DNA from: a virus
DNA: 32,073 bases
Direction: 5' to 3' (one strand)
Virus record (IMG/VR): IMGVR_UViG_3300010354_000340
Span: 1 to 32,073 of that record
The notes beneath the pieces are model-generated. The model searched no databases. It saw only the letters and a program-made list of their open reading frames with translations, and had not been told where the DNA came from. The first letter of the stretch is position 1; each line of letters starts with the position of its first letter. Below are positions 1 through 7,371 of the stretch, piece after piece. The translations under genes and the position numbers were made by a program.

Positions 1-20
1 GAACTGGAATTTTTAATCGG

Positions 21-49
21 TTGACAGCCCATTTATTTGGTGCTATACT
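21..49 (+). promoter_or_regulatory. Strong sigma70-type promoter with extended -10
   Basis: TTGACA at 21-26, a 17-nt spacer and TATACT at 44-49, preceded by TG at 41-42 (extended -10). Predicted start of transcription is near 56, giving a leader of about 27 nt that carries a GGAG Shine-Dalgarno at 73-76 before the ATG at 83. It drives the AAA+ ATPase gene. Confidence 0.85.
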
Positions 50-82
50 ATTAAAACTGTAACAAACGACACGGAGAAACAA

Positions 83-1105
83 ATGGCTCAAATTCGCATC
101 GTCAACGGTACTTATCGTAACAAAAGCGTGGCTGGTCAAGTGTTCGAGCTTGTTAGCCAATTCCAAAAGACTGCCAAGAGTGCGTTCGTTACTGTTCGCA
201 ATTCTGGCCAGTTTCCTGGCTTCCCTGAGACCATCCGTATCAATGTAGAAGGTCCGCAAGACTATCAGTTCACCAGCGATGCTCCGGCATCTGTTCCGAC
301 TGCTCCGGTAGTCGAAGCAGTAGTCGAAACCGACGAGGAAGCAATTGCTCGTATCCGTGAACGTTTCGAAATTCTTACGGACATGACCAAGGCTGCTACC
401 ACCGGCGACATCCGTGCTATGATTGTTTCGGGTCCTCCCGGAGTTGGCAAGAGTCACGGTGTTGAACAAGAAATCGAAAAGGCCTGTTTGTTCGACAAGA
501 TCGCTGGCAAGCGTCTTCGTGCCGAAGTAGTCAAAGGTTCCGCTACTCCAATCGGTCTGTACCAAACCCTGTACAAGTATTCAGATGCCAATTGCGTAGT
601 AGTGTTTGACGATTGCGACAGCATTCTGCTTGACGATGTGTCGTTGAACTTGCTCAAAGGTGCTTTGGACTCGGGCAAGAAGCGTAAGATTTCTTGGCTG
701 TCAGAGAGCAGCACCTTGCGTCGCGAAGGCATCCCCGACCAGTTCGAATTCAAAGGTTCTGTAATCTTTATCACGAATCTTAAGTTCGATCAGATGAAGT
801 CGCAGAAGCTTCGCGACCATTTGGATGCATTGCAGAGCCGTTGCCACTATCTGGATCTTACGCTGGACACCATGCGTGACAAGATCCTGCGTATTCGGCA
901 AATTGCTGGCGATGGTCAACTGTTTAACGACTATGGCTTCAGTCAAGAAGAACAAAACGAAATTCTTGACTTCATGAACGAACGTCAGAATCAACTTCGC
1001 GAAATGAGTCTGCGTATGGCACTGAAGATTGCCGATCTGCGTAAGAGCTTTCCGCTTCGTTGGAAATTGATGGCTCAGACTACTTGCATGAAGCCTGCTG
1101 CTTAA
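83..1105 (+). CDS. AAA+ family ATPase, role unknown
   Basis: A 340-residue P-loop ATPase. Residues 1-85 form a non-ATPase N-terminal region. The AAA core follows: Walker A GPPGVGKS near residue 117, Walker B VVVFDDCD near 172, a sensor-1-like FITN segment near 230, and a QSRC stretch near 251 that resembles the SRC motif of clamp-loader-type ATPases. The C-terminal 90 residues look helical. It does not otherwise match T4 gp44, so I do not call it a clamp loader; a remodelling or DNA-metabolism role is possible. It has its own consensus promoter, a good RBS (GGAG, 6 nt before ATG) and its own terminator, so it is a monocistronic unit. Its base composition is much richer in G+C than the genes that follow (31 of 60 in positions 181-240 by hand count), which suggests a separate history or strong codon selection. 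Confidence 0.85.
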   Translation: MAQIRIVNGTYRNKSVAGQVFELVSQFQKTAKSAFVTVRNSGQFPGFPETIRINVEGPQDYQFTSDAPASVPTAPVVEAVVETDEEAIARIRERFEILTDMTKAATTGDIRAMIVSGPPGVGKSHGVEQEIEKACLFDKIAGKRLRAEVVKGSATPIGLYQTLYKYSDANCVVVFDDCDSILLDDVSLNLLKGALDSGKKRKISWLSESSTLRREGIPDQFEFKGSVIFITNLKFDQMKSQKLRDHLDALQSRCHYLDLTLDTMRDKILRIRQIAGDGQLFNDYGFSQEEQNEILDFMNERQNQLREMSLRMALKIADLRKSFPLRWKLMAQTTCMKPAA

Positions 1106-1126
1106 ACAGAATCCGTGTTGTACTTT

Positions 1127-1152
1127 ATACCGGCTTCGGCCGGTATTTTTTT
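1127..1152 (+). terminator. Rho-independent terminator, UUCG tetraloop
   Basis: Perfect 8-bp stem ATACCGGC / GCCGGTAT around a TTCG loop, followed by a run of seven T. It ends the AAA+ ATPase transcript 22 nt after the stop. The last two T of the tract are the first two bases of the next -35 box. Confidence 0.9.
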
Positions 1153-1180
1153 GACTTTTGTTTTAGCAAGATGCTATACT
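1151..1180 (+). promoter_or_regulatory. Sigma70-type promoter giving a leaderless mRNA
   Basis: TTGACT at 1151-1156, an 18-nt spacer and TATACT at 1175-1180 with TG at 1172-1173 (extended -10). The ATG at 1187 lies 7 nt after the -10 box, at the expected transcription start, so the mRNA should have no leader. It overlaps the upstream terminator. Confidence 0.75.
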
Positions 1181-1186
1181 AGACCT

Positions 1187-2302
1187 ATGCTTACATATCT
1201 CGAAGATTTCTTAGAATACATTGGTGGGTATAGAGACAACCAAGGAAAATCTTTATCGTCTGCTTCTCTTTTTTCTTTGGCTAATATACGGTTAGCTAAT
1301 TACGATCAAAATATTGTAAGTACGATCGGATATCAAACATTCACTGGCGGTGCTCTAACAGATAGACAGTATGCACTTGTAAATAAGTTAGTAACTAAAT
1401 ACCGCCGACAATTGCAACAGAAAGGAATTATCGTACCCGATAGTTTGCCATTGAGAATGCCCCTTAGACAGATCAATCGAAGTAAAACACTATCTTATGA
1501 TTCAGAGAATGCAGACCTGCTACTAAAATTTCCATACGACAATAATTTGGTGCAAAGTATTCGTCAACTAATTCCGGATAGTTGCGGAACGTTTGAATTT
1601 AACAGAGATATTAGAGCATGGGTTGTGGCAGCTACCTTACCTAACCTAGTGCGTCTAGTTGACTGGGCTAATGATAACAAATTCGAAATAGCTTTTGATT
1701 ATGAAAAATTGTTGGATCAATTATATCAAGAAATTGCGGTACCCGAGTTAGAGCTCAATGAAGAACAATCATTGATGATCAACAATGATCCTGGTAGTAT
1801 TCCGCTAGAACAATTTTTAGAACACTTGGATAATCCTCTCAAATTGTTAGTTCGAGTTAGTGAATATCAGTTACTCGTTGGAAAAAATTTATTGTCTCAT
1901 ATACAAAAATTTAATCTCGAAGAGACATGGATGGATTGGTCTCTGAAGAAAAAAATACAAATAGATCCAACTCAATATTCAATAGATAATTTTTTAGATT
2001 GGGTAGATGCCACAGAACAATTTCCTGTAGTATGGCACAGTAGTGATACATTGTTAGAGCAAAAATTGATCTCAAGGTATGGTAAAGAAGCAATACAAGT
2101 ATTGACTGGAAAAAAACGCCCTCAGCCTGATTTTAAATTTTATCTAATTCCGATATTGGGTACTAATAAAACTTTTTTCAACAAAGAGGAAATCGCTATA
2201 CTTGTAACAGGACAAAGTATAATCTATAATTTAAAAAAACATTCATCTGTTCGATCAAAAAAAATTGTCTATTGGGGATCAGATATGTTACTTAATAAGT
2301 AA
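1187..2302 (+). CDS. HARP-like domain protein, partner candidate of UvsW
   Basis: 371 residues; not recognised as a named T4 protein. The segment at about residues 112-165 (LLLKFPYDNNLV... then a conserved AWV) has the pattern of the HARP domain, which in SMARCAL1-type annealing helicases binds branched DNA. Residues 57-76 (LTDRQ..LVNKLVTKYRRQL) look like the helical element that often precedes such domains in phage proteins. No helicase motifs are present. A longer reading from upstream is possible, but the promoter places the transcript start at the ATG at 1187, so I chose that start. The gene sits 8 nt before uvsW and is probably co-transcribed, so a role with UvsW in fork regression or branched-DNA recognition is a reasonable inference, not shown. 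Confidence 0.7.
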   Translation: MLTYLEDFLEYIGGYRDNQGKSLSSASLFSLANIRLANYDQNIVSTIGYQTFTGGALTDRQYALVNKLVTKYRRQLQQKGIIVPDSLPLRMPLRQINRSKTLSYDSENADLLLKFPYDNNLVQSIRQLIPDSCGTFEFNRDIRAWVVAATLPNLVRLVDWANDNKFEIAFDYEKLLDQLYQEIAVPELELNEEQSLMINNDPGSIPLEQFLEHLDNPLKLLVRVSEYQLLVGKNLLSHIQKFNLEETWMDWSLKKKIQIDPTQYSIDNFLDWVDATEQFPVVWHSSDTLLEQKLISRYGKEAIQVLTGKKRPQPDFKFYLIPILGTNKTFFNKEEIAILVTGQSIIYNLKKHSSVRSKKIVYWGSDMLLNK

Positions 2303-2310
2303 ATAATAAT

Positions 2311-3750
2311 ATGGCCATTGCTAAACTAGTAATTTCAGATGAGGTCAATGTAAAGATACATAACCTCGATACAGCTACCAGAAAATTTTTAAATAACAAA
2401 TTTAAATATCAGATACCCGGGGCTCGTTTTATTCCTGCTGTTCGTTTAGGTCGGTGGGATGGTTGTGAGACTTTCTTTCAGTTAGGAGGTAGCACTTATA
2501 TCAATTTGCTTCCTGAAATTATTCCTGAGTTAGAGACACGCGGATATGATCTTGAGCTAGAAGATCAACGCGAATACAGTCGTCAATATACTTTAGATCC
2601 CATTGGCGAAGATTTTTTATCTGATTACGTATGGCCTCGAGGTCATCCGGAGGAGGGCAAACCAATTCTTCTTAGAGATTACCAACTCAATGCGATCAAT
2701 GAGTTTTTATCAAACAACCAAAGTATTCAATGTATCGCGACCGGAGCAGGTAAAACTATTCTAACTGCTACTCTGGCCAAGTGTGTAGAAAAGTATGGTC
2801 GATCAATTTTGATTGTACCCAGCAAGAACCTTGTAACTCAAACCGAAGAAGATTACATCAATGTAGGTTTAGATGTTGGTGTGATTTATGGTGACAGGAA
2901 GCAACTACACAATCATCATTTGATCTGTACTTGGCAAAGTCTGAACAGTCTGCTTAAAGATCATCCTGAGAAATTATCCGAAGTGATAGATGGGGTAGTC
3001 TGTGTTATGGTAGACGAATGTCATAGTCTTAAAGCCGACAAACTTAAAAGTTTAATGACAGGTATCATGTCTCGTATCCCAATCCGATGGGCAGTCACAG
3101 GGACTATCCCCAAAGAAGAGTACGAGTGGCGGTCGCTGCAAGTGTGCGTCGGTGAGGTCATCAATCGAATTTCAGCTTCAGACTTACAAGAGAAAGGTGT
3201 GTTAGCTGAATGTAATGTGAACATTTTGCAGCTGACCGACCATGCTGAATTTAAGGACTACCCAAGCGAGCAAAAATATCTATTAAGTAATAGTGATAGA
3301 TTAAAGTTTATAGCTCAAATGATTAATCAACTTGAAGGGAACAGTTTAGTGCTGATAGATCGAGTGGATCCCGGTCAGGAGTTAGCTAGTTATATTAACA
3401 ATGCAACATTTTTAAGTGGATCGACCAAGATCAAAGATCGTAAAGAACACTATGTTGAAGTTAATTTCAGCGATAACAAAATTTTGGTTGCTACGTATGG
3501 TATCGCGGCCGTGGGTATTAATATTACCAAGTTACACAACTTAGTATTAATCGAACCGGGAAAAAGTTTTGTTCGTGTGATTCAAAGTATAGGTCGAGGT
3601 CTACGTAAAGGTTTCGACAAAGATCATGTAGAGATTTGGGACATTACTAGTACCTGCAAATTTAGTAAACGCCACCTGACTAAAAGAAAACAGTTCTATG
3701 CCGAAGCAGATTACCCATATCATATACAAAAACTTGATTGGCAGAAATAA
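2311..3750 (+). CDS. uvsW: UvsW-like superfamily 2 DNA helicase
   Basis: 479 residues, close to T4 UvsW (about 500). In T4 this ATP-dependent helicase unwinds branched DNA and R-loops, drives fork regression and helps switch from origin-dependent to recombination-dependent replication. Visible motifs: motif I ATGAGKT (K148), motif II DECH (235-238), motif III TGT near 264, motif V-like GIAAVGIN near 394 and motif VI QSIGRGLRKG near 427. The first 100 residues match the position of the UvsW N-terminal DNA-binding domain (GARFIPAVRLGRWDG). It follows the HARP-like gene by 8 nt. No clear promoter or Shine-Dalgarno of its own was seen, so expression is probably from the promoter at 1151. Confidence 0.93.
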   Translation: MAIAKLVISDEVNVKIHNLDTATRKFLNNKFKYQIPGARFIPAVRLGRWDGCETFFQLGGSTYINLLPEIIPELETRGYDLELEDQREYSRQYTLDPIGEDFLSDYVWPRGHPEEGKPILLRDYQLNAINEFLSNNQSIQCIATGAGKTILTATLAKCVEKYGRSILIVPSKNLVTQTEEDYINVGLDVGVIYGDRKQLHNHHLICTWQSLNSLLKDHPEKLSEVIDGVVCVMVDECHSLKADKLKSLMTGIMSRIPIRWAVTGTIPKEEYEWRSLQVCVGEVINRISASDLQEKGVLAECNVNILQLTDHAEFKDYPSEQKYLLSNSDRLKFIAQMINQLEGNSLVLIDRVDPGQELASYINNATFLSGSTKIKDRKEHYVEVNFSDNKILVATYGIAAVGINITKLHNLVLIEPGKSFVRVIQSIGRGLRKGFDKDHVEIWDITSTCKFSKRHLTKRKQFYAEADYPYHIQKLDWQK

Positions 3751-3762
3751 AAATGTTATAAT
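3734..3762 (+). promoter_or_regulatory. Sigma70-type promoter giving a leaderless mRNA
   Basis: TTGATT at 3734-3739, a 17-nt spacer and TATAAT at 3757-3762 with an extended -10 TG at 3754-3755. The ATG at 3768 is 5 nt beyond the -10 box, so transcription should begin at or next to the start codon. The promoter lies across the end of uvsW. Confidence 0.75.
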
Positions 3763-3767
3763 TAGCT

Positions 3768-4268
3768 ATGAAAATATTATCTTTAAACAATAAAACTTTT
3801 GACCTTAATGAAATCCCAGATCAGGTCGACGACCTAAGATTCTGTATCTTAGACAACAGTAATTATAAGGATCCGGATTATTTTTTTATTCCATTGATTT
3901 TTTTAGAAAGCTTTAATGCACCAGCATTGGTTTTAGAAATCGGAAATCGTAGAATTACTATGCCAGTCGATTGGCAAATATTAATCGGTGAACCCGATCA
4001 AGGTGATCTAGAAGTAGTACCTTTGACTACAGTTAATGATCGCGGATTTAATGCTTTTGTTTTTAATCCGTTGAGCAGTTTTAGACCCGAATTTCACAAA
4101 ATAGAAGTAGTAGACATTTATCAAGATATGAAATGGTATGCTCCTAAACTCAAACCCAGTCAATTATTGAGTGTACCTTTGAACATCGGCGATAAACCTG
4201 ATTGCGTATATTTTGTTCGTGACATTAGCAAACAAAGCGAAATCGTTAACTATAGTAAAATATGGTGA
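3768..4268 (+). CDS. Conserved phage protein of unknown function
   Basis: 166 residues, predicted soluble, mostly beta-rich, acidic N-terminal half. No catalytic motif, membrane segment or metal site is visible. It opens a small operon (3768-6127) driven by the leaderless promoter at 3734-3762; the following genes are spaced by 3 nt or overlap. Its place between uvsW and the possible clamp-loader subunit suggests an early or middle gene linked to DNA metabolism, but I cannot assign a function. Confidence 0.75.
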   Translation: MKILSLNNKTFDLNEIPDQVDDLRFCILDNSNYKDPDYFFIPLIFLESFNAPALVLEIGNRRITMPVDWQILIGEPDQGDLEVVPLTTVNDRGFNAFVFNPLSSFRPEFHKIEVVDIYQDMKWYAPKLKPSQLLSVPLNIGDKPDCVYFVRDISKQSEIVNYSKIW

Positions 4269-4271
4269 ACT

Positions 4272-4421
4272 ATGAATGATATAGAATGGCTAGATAGAGT
4301 TTGGAGAGCCTATCGTGTGTATCAAGATAGAGTTCATATTATAGATCAAAGCTTAGATCATTTTCTTTTTTGGTTATACAAGGAATACGGAGTAGTTCCG
4401 CCTCCGCAAAGAAAAAAATGA
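4272..4421 (+). CDS. Small hypothetical protein (49 aa)
   Basis: 49 codons starting MNDIEWLDRVW and ending PPPQRKK. It begins 3 nt after the stop of the upstream gene, and its stop overlaps the next start in an ATGA arrangement (4418-4421), which is the best evidence that it is real. It is aromatic-rich (four W, four Y) with an alternating charged pattern suggesting one long helix. No function can be assigned. Confidence 0.6.
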   Translation: MNDIEWLDRVWRAYRVYQDRVHIIDQSLDHFLFWLYKEYGVVPPPQRKK

Positions 4422-4882
4422 GTGATCGATTAAACATCAACAATGAAATGGCAGCGTTCGATCGCAAAGACCGTCGTTATTATGATGAGCTAACCGACGA
4501 TGAACGTAAAAAATTTAGCACATACCTAATGCTCAAGTGGGGGTCGGGTGTAGACGGTAATTCCGACATTGAAGAATATTATCTTAGAGCTACAAACGAA
4601 AATGTTAATGTTCATTTTTTTGATCTAGGTCGGCATCCAAAGTTACAATGGTTATTGTGTACATCGGTTAGTCCAGGAATGGGTAAACAAAGGCATTATT
4701 TTGTTAAACCAACTAAAGGAAAAACAAATAATCCTTGTCTGAAGTTTCTCATCAAAATGTATCCTAGTCACAAAGTTAGCGATCTTGAATTACTGGTTAA
4801 ATTAAATGATCAACGATATTTTGAAGATTTGGCAAGAAAGCATGGATGGTCAGACGAAGAAATCAAAAATTTCTTCAAATAG
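4418..4882 (+). CDS. Conserved phage protein, possibly clamp-loader small subunit (gp62-like)
   Basis: 154 residues from the ATG that overlaps the preceding stop (ATGA). Features: DRKDRRYYDELTDDERKKF near residues 14-32, a TNENVN segment near 60, HPKLQWLL near 74-81, and a basic middle (GKQRHYF). The opening helix, the helical tail and the neighbourhood (uvsW, primase and helicase nearby) recall small clamp-loader subunits of some T4-like phages, but the similarity to T4 gp62 itself is too weak to be sure and no gene 44 homologue is in the window. The upstream extension from a TTG was rejected because the ATGA overlap explains the start. Confidence 0.6.
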   Translation: MSDRLNINNEMAAFDRKDRRYYDELTDDERKKFSTYLMLKWGSGVDGNSDIEEYYLRATNENVNVHFFDLGRHPKLQWLLCTSVSPGMGKQRHYFVKPTKGKTNNPCLKFLIKMYPSHKVSDLELLVKLNDQRYFEDLARKHGWSDEEIKNFFK

Positions 4883-5561
4883 TAAACCCAAAGTTGTTTG
4901 TACATTTTGTGGAGTTAGTTTTTCTAAAGAAACTACTTTACTAGCACACAATTGCGAGCCCAAACGTCGACATCAACAAAAAGATGAAATCGGTGTTAGA
5001 TTTGGTTTTAGATGCTTTCAAAAATTTTATAATTTGTTAAGACCAACTGATGCTGATAAAAGTTATGAAGAGTTTTCGACTAGTCCTTACTATTTGGCTT
5101 TTGTAAAATTTGGTAGATATCTAGTAGACATACGTGCTGTTGCTCCGGAAAGTTATTGTGATTGGTTGTTAAAGAATAACAAAAAATTAGATCAATGGAC
5201 TAAAGATAGTTTCTACGATGAATATTTAATTGATTATATTCGTAAAGAATCGGTAACTGATGCTTTGGAGCGTAGTATAGAGACTATGACAATTTGGGCT
5301 GAAGAAAATTCAGCCCGATATCAAGATTATTTTAAATACGGAACTCAAAGTAGAATTTGTTTTGATATCCAACGAGGTCGAATAAGTCCTTGGGTAATCT
5401 ATGGTAGTACAACTGGAAATGACTTTTTAGCGAATATTGATGATAAGTCTTTACAAACAATTTGGCAATTTGTTGATAGTGATTATTGGAATCAAAATTT
5501 ATCTAAGAGAGATATAGATTTTAAATGGGCACAGAAGATATTAACTCAAGCAGGAATTTAA
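4842..5561 (+). CDS. Zinc-finger protein conserved in marine T4-like phages
   Basis: 239 residues. Near residues 19-43 there is a zinc-finger-like stretch: C-F-C spaced CxxC, then a helix with H, then an H-N-C and R-R-H end (CTFCGVSF ... LLAHNCEPKRRH), typical of a C2H2-like nucleic-acid-binding finger. The rest is a helical domain with FVKFGRYLVDIRA, LLKNNKKLDQW and GRISPWVIYGS stretches that I recall from hypothetical proteins of cyanophages and related phages. The start at 4842 overlaps the upstream gene by 41 nt; a longer form from 4806 would be mostly overlap. A DNA- or RNA-binding, possibly regulatory, role is inferred from the finger alone. Confidence 0.75.
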   Translation: MDGQTKKSKISSNSKPKVVCTFCGVSFSKETTLLAHNCEPKRRHQQKDEIGVRFGFRCFQKFYNLLRPTDADKSYEEFSTSPYYLAFVKFGRYLVDIRAVAPESYCDWLLKNNKKLDQWTKDSFYDEYLIDYIRKESVTDALERSIETMTIWAEENSARYQDYFKYGTQSRICFDIQRGRISPWVIYGSTTGNDFLANIDDKSLQTIWQFVDSDYWNQNLSKRDIDFKWAQKILTQAGI

Positions 5562-6127
5562 TTACAGTCGGGGACATTGATATAGATGTTGCTAACCGAG
5601 ATCTGTTGCTGGCTGAAATAAAACATATCCCGGCAGCTATACGCAGAGAGGAACAATGGGTTCGTCATAATACTGGCATTTATGTTACCAATATACCAAA
5701 AAATCCTGTTCTTTCTACAGCATCAATCGACTATCAAGAAGCCGAAAGTCGAGGCTATGTTAAATTAGATATATTGAACAACAGTATCTATAGTTTAGTT
5801 CGAGATCGATCACATCTATTAGAGCTTTTAAGTATCGAACCAAACTATAAAAAACTAGATCAACCTGATTTTTTTGCAAAATTAGTACATATCGGAAACC
5901 ATTACAATCTTTATACTATGCTATATGAGCCTGTATCTTCCGTTGAAGAGATGGCTATGTTTTTAGCATTAATACGTCCAGCTAAACGTCATTTAGTAGG
6001 GAAATCCTGGAATGAAATCGCTAAAACAATCTGGGAAAAGAACAGCGACGGAGTATATGGATTTAAAAAATCGCATAGTCTAGCCTATGCACATCTAGTT
6101 ATTGTACATATGAATCTACTGTCTTAG
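5525..6127 (+). CDS. Protein resembling a truncated DnaE (C-family polymerase) segment
   Basis: 200 residues. Three blocks line up in order with the bacterial DNA polymerase III alpha subunit: SIDYQEAESRGYVKLDIL (residues 67-84) with DnaE FDFLGL region, where D82 matches the third catalytic Asp; SVEEMAMFLALIRPAKR (139-155) with DnaE EDMIALVALFRPGP; and GVYGFKKSHSLAYAHL (176-191) with DnaE GYGFNKSHSAAYAL. The PHP domain and the first two palm aspartates are absent, so it should not polymerise alone. It overlaps the zinc-finger gene by 37 nt and no later good start precedes the conserved blocks. It may be a structural or regulatory relic, or bind primer-template. The alignment is by eye. Confidence 0.7.
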   Translation: MGTEDINSSRNLITVGDIDIDVANRDLLLAEIKHIPAAIRREEQWVRHNTGIYVTNIPKNPVLSTASIDYQEAESRGYVKLDILNNSIYSLVRDRSHLLELLSIEPNYKKLDQPDFFAKLVHIGNHYNLYTMLYEPVSSVEEMAMFLALIRPAKRHLVGKSWNEIAKTIWEKNSDGVYGFKKSHSLAYAHLVIVHMNLLS

Positions 6128-6498
6128 ATTCGTTTTACTAGTGTAATACTTCTTCTTTTACTTTTTTTAGCACTAATCTCTTTTAAACTAACGTATGGAC
6201 CATGTTTGATCGATACATCCTTGCTGTTTAACGTTTTTAAACAAAATTTAAACGGGATCCAGTCAGTCTTGATAAAAAGATTAATAGGAATCTGACGACT
6301 ACTTTCCCACCACCATTCGTCGCCTAATTTTAAAAAGTCGCTTTTTTGTTCTACTGTACGAAGACTACCAAAGTCGTATATAGTAGTTATTATGTCGTCG
6401 ACGTTTTGTATGATCCCAATATACTCCATTTTGCCATAGGTTAAGTAGGTCAAAAAAGGATATTGGTCTAGTAATAATTTGTATTCTGTTTCTGTCAC
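6124..6498 (-). CDS. Conserved phage protein of unknown function
   Basis: 124 residues, GTG start at 6498, one of two genes on the minus strand. It contains YGKMEYIGIIQN, YDFGSLRT and WWWESSRQIPINLF stretches that I remember from hypothetical proteins of marine T4-like phages; the tail is strongly basic (KKSKRRS). An early-protein role binding nucleic acid is possible but not shown. It converges on the DnaE-like gene with a 4-nt overlap of the ends. No clear promoter or Shine-Dalgarno was found in the 66 nt between it and the divergent gene at 6565. Confidence 0.75.
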   Translation of the reverse strand: MTETEYKLLLDQYPFLTYLTYGKMEYIGIIQNVDDIITTIYDFGSLRTVEQKSDFLKLGDEWWWESSRQIPINLFIKTDWIPFKFCLKTLNSKDVSIKHGPYVSLKEISAKKSKRRSITLVKRI

Positions 6499-6503
6499 TT
6501 ATC

Positions 6504-6512
6504 AAATAAATA
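6504..6512 (+). promoter_or_regulatory. Possible T4-type late promoter variant
   Basis: AAATAAATA, one mismatch from the TATAAATA late box, 52 nt before the ATG at 6565. The distance is like that at the three clear late boxes of this window (about 42-64 nt), and the downstream product looks like a virion protein. AT-rich sequence makes chance matches common. Confidence 0.3.
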
Positions 6513-6564
6513 AACGAGCAAGTTATTTACCATTTCGAAACTAGACTAAATTTTTTGATTAATT

Positions 6565-7332
6565 ATGCAAAGAACTAATGCTTATTATTATCCAAACCGA
6601 GTAGATGTTTTAGTGGACATCTTTCCTGGTTTAATTACAAGGAATAAAATTGTGTATGCAAGAACAGTTAAATTCAATCGGGGTATAAACAACACCGTAG
6701 TATTTTATTTTAAAGATAGCGACCAAAAACCTGTGAATCTCGGGGGTTTCTCTGTCTATATGAGTGTAATCGACGACGATGATAACAGTATATTTTTAGA
6801 AACCGAAGGTACCGCAATCAATGCTCAAAAGGGTATTTTTTCTGTAACTGTTGATAGCAACGATTTAGATTTATTTGAAAAAGAATTCTATAATTATGCT
6901 GTAAAATTAGTCGATGATACTACCAATGACGAATTCCCGGTCTATACAGATGATTTTTTTACAGTGCGAGGGCAATTACAAGTATTAGATGGTTATCTAC
7001 CAACATTCCGACCAAGTCGACAACTTACTTTAACAAATCTATCAGCAGAGGTTATTATTAGTTCGGCAGCTTCGGGTGAATATCCAACTGGATATAATAA
7101 TTTGCATAGTTTTCAAATTTACTTTAATAATTTTACCGGAACCATTATACCTCAAGTTACCAATGTTCCTATCGGCGATATAGTAGAAGGCAGCTGGACA
7201 AGCTTGACTAGCACTTCATATAGCGGAAGATCTGATCCGGACTACATGAATTTCGAAGGTCCCTATACAGCTATTAGATTTAGAATTGAAGTTACCTCGG
7301 GGTCGGTGGCTAAAATTCTGTCGCGTAGTTGA
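6565..7332 (+). CDS. Probable virion (baseplate or fibre) protein
   Basis: 255 residues, beta-rich with few helices. The stretch at about 33-130 (RTVKFNRGINNTVVFYFKDS then VNLGGFSVYMSVID) has the look of the N-terminal domain of upper-baseplate proteins such as BppU, followed by a second beta domain (about 150-255) rich in T, S, N and G with SFQIYFNNFTG, which resembles a jelly-roll carbohydrate-binding or fibre module. No signal peptide or enzyme motif. It lies 67 nt from the divergent minus-strand gene, behind a possible late box. Assignment rests on composition and pattern, not on a confident family match. Confidence 0.6.
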   Translation: MQRTNAYYYPNRVDVLVDIFPGLITRNKIVYARTVKFNRGINNTVVFYFKDSDQKPVNLGGFSVYMSVIDDDDNSIFLETEGTAINAQKGIFSVTVDSNDLDLFEKEFYNYAVKLVDDTTNDEFPVYTDDFFTVRGQLQVLDGYLPTFRPSRQLTLTNLSAEVIISSAASGEYPTGYNNLHSFQIYFNNFTGTIIPQVTNVPIGDIVEGSWTSLTSTSYSGRSDPDYMNFEGPYTAIRFRIEVTSGSVAKILSRS

Positions 7333-7358
7333 CATTAACATTGTCTATAGTTTATACT
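7329..7358 (+). promoter_or_regulatory. Sigma70-type promoter for the primase-helicase pair
   Basis: TTGACA at 7329-7334, an 18-nt spacer and TATACT at 7353-7358. The ATG at 7372 is 13 nt after the -10 box, giving a leader of only about 7 nt with no room for a normal Shine-Dalgarno site. The -35 overlaps the stop region of the upstream virion-type gene. Confidence 0.75.
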
Positions 7359-7371
7359 GTAAGGCAATTCT

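Noticed and set aside
83-1105. Calling the AAA+ gene the T4 gp44 clamp loader
   Set aside because: Only the P-loop and an SRC-like stretch agree; the N-terminal region and C-terminal domain differ from gp44.
2265-2310. Separate promoter for uvsW
   Set aside because: TTGTCT at 2265 has no good -10 at 16-19 nt spacing; co-transcription with the upstream gene is simpler.
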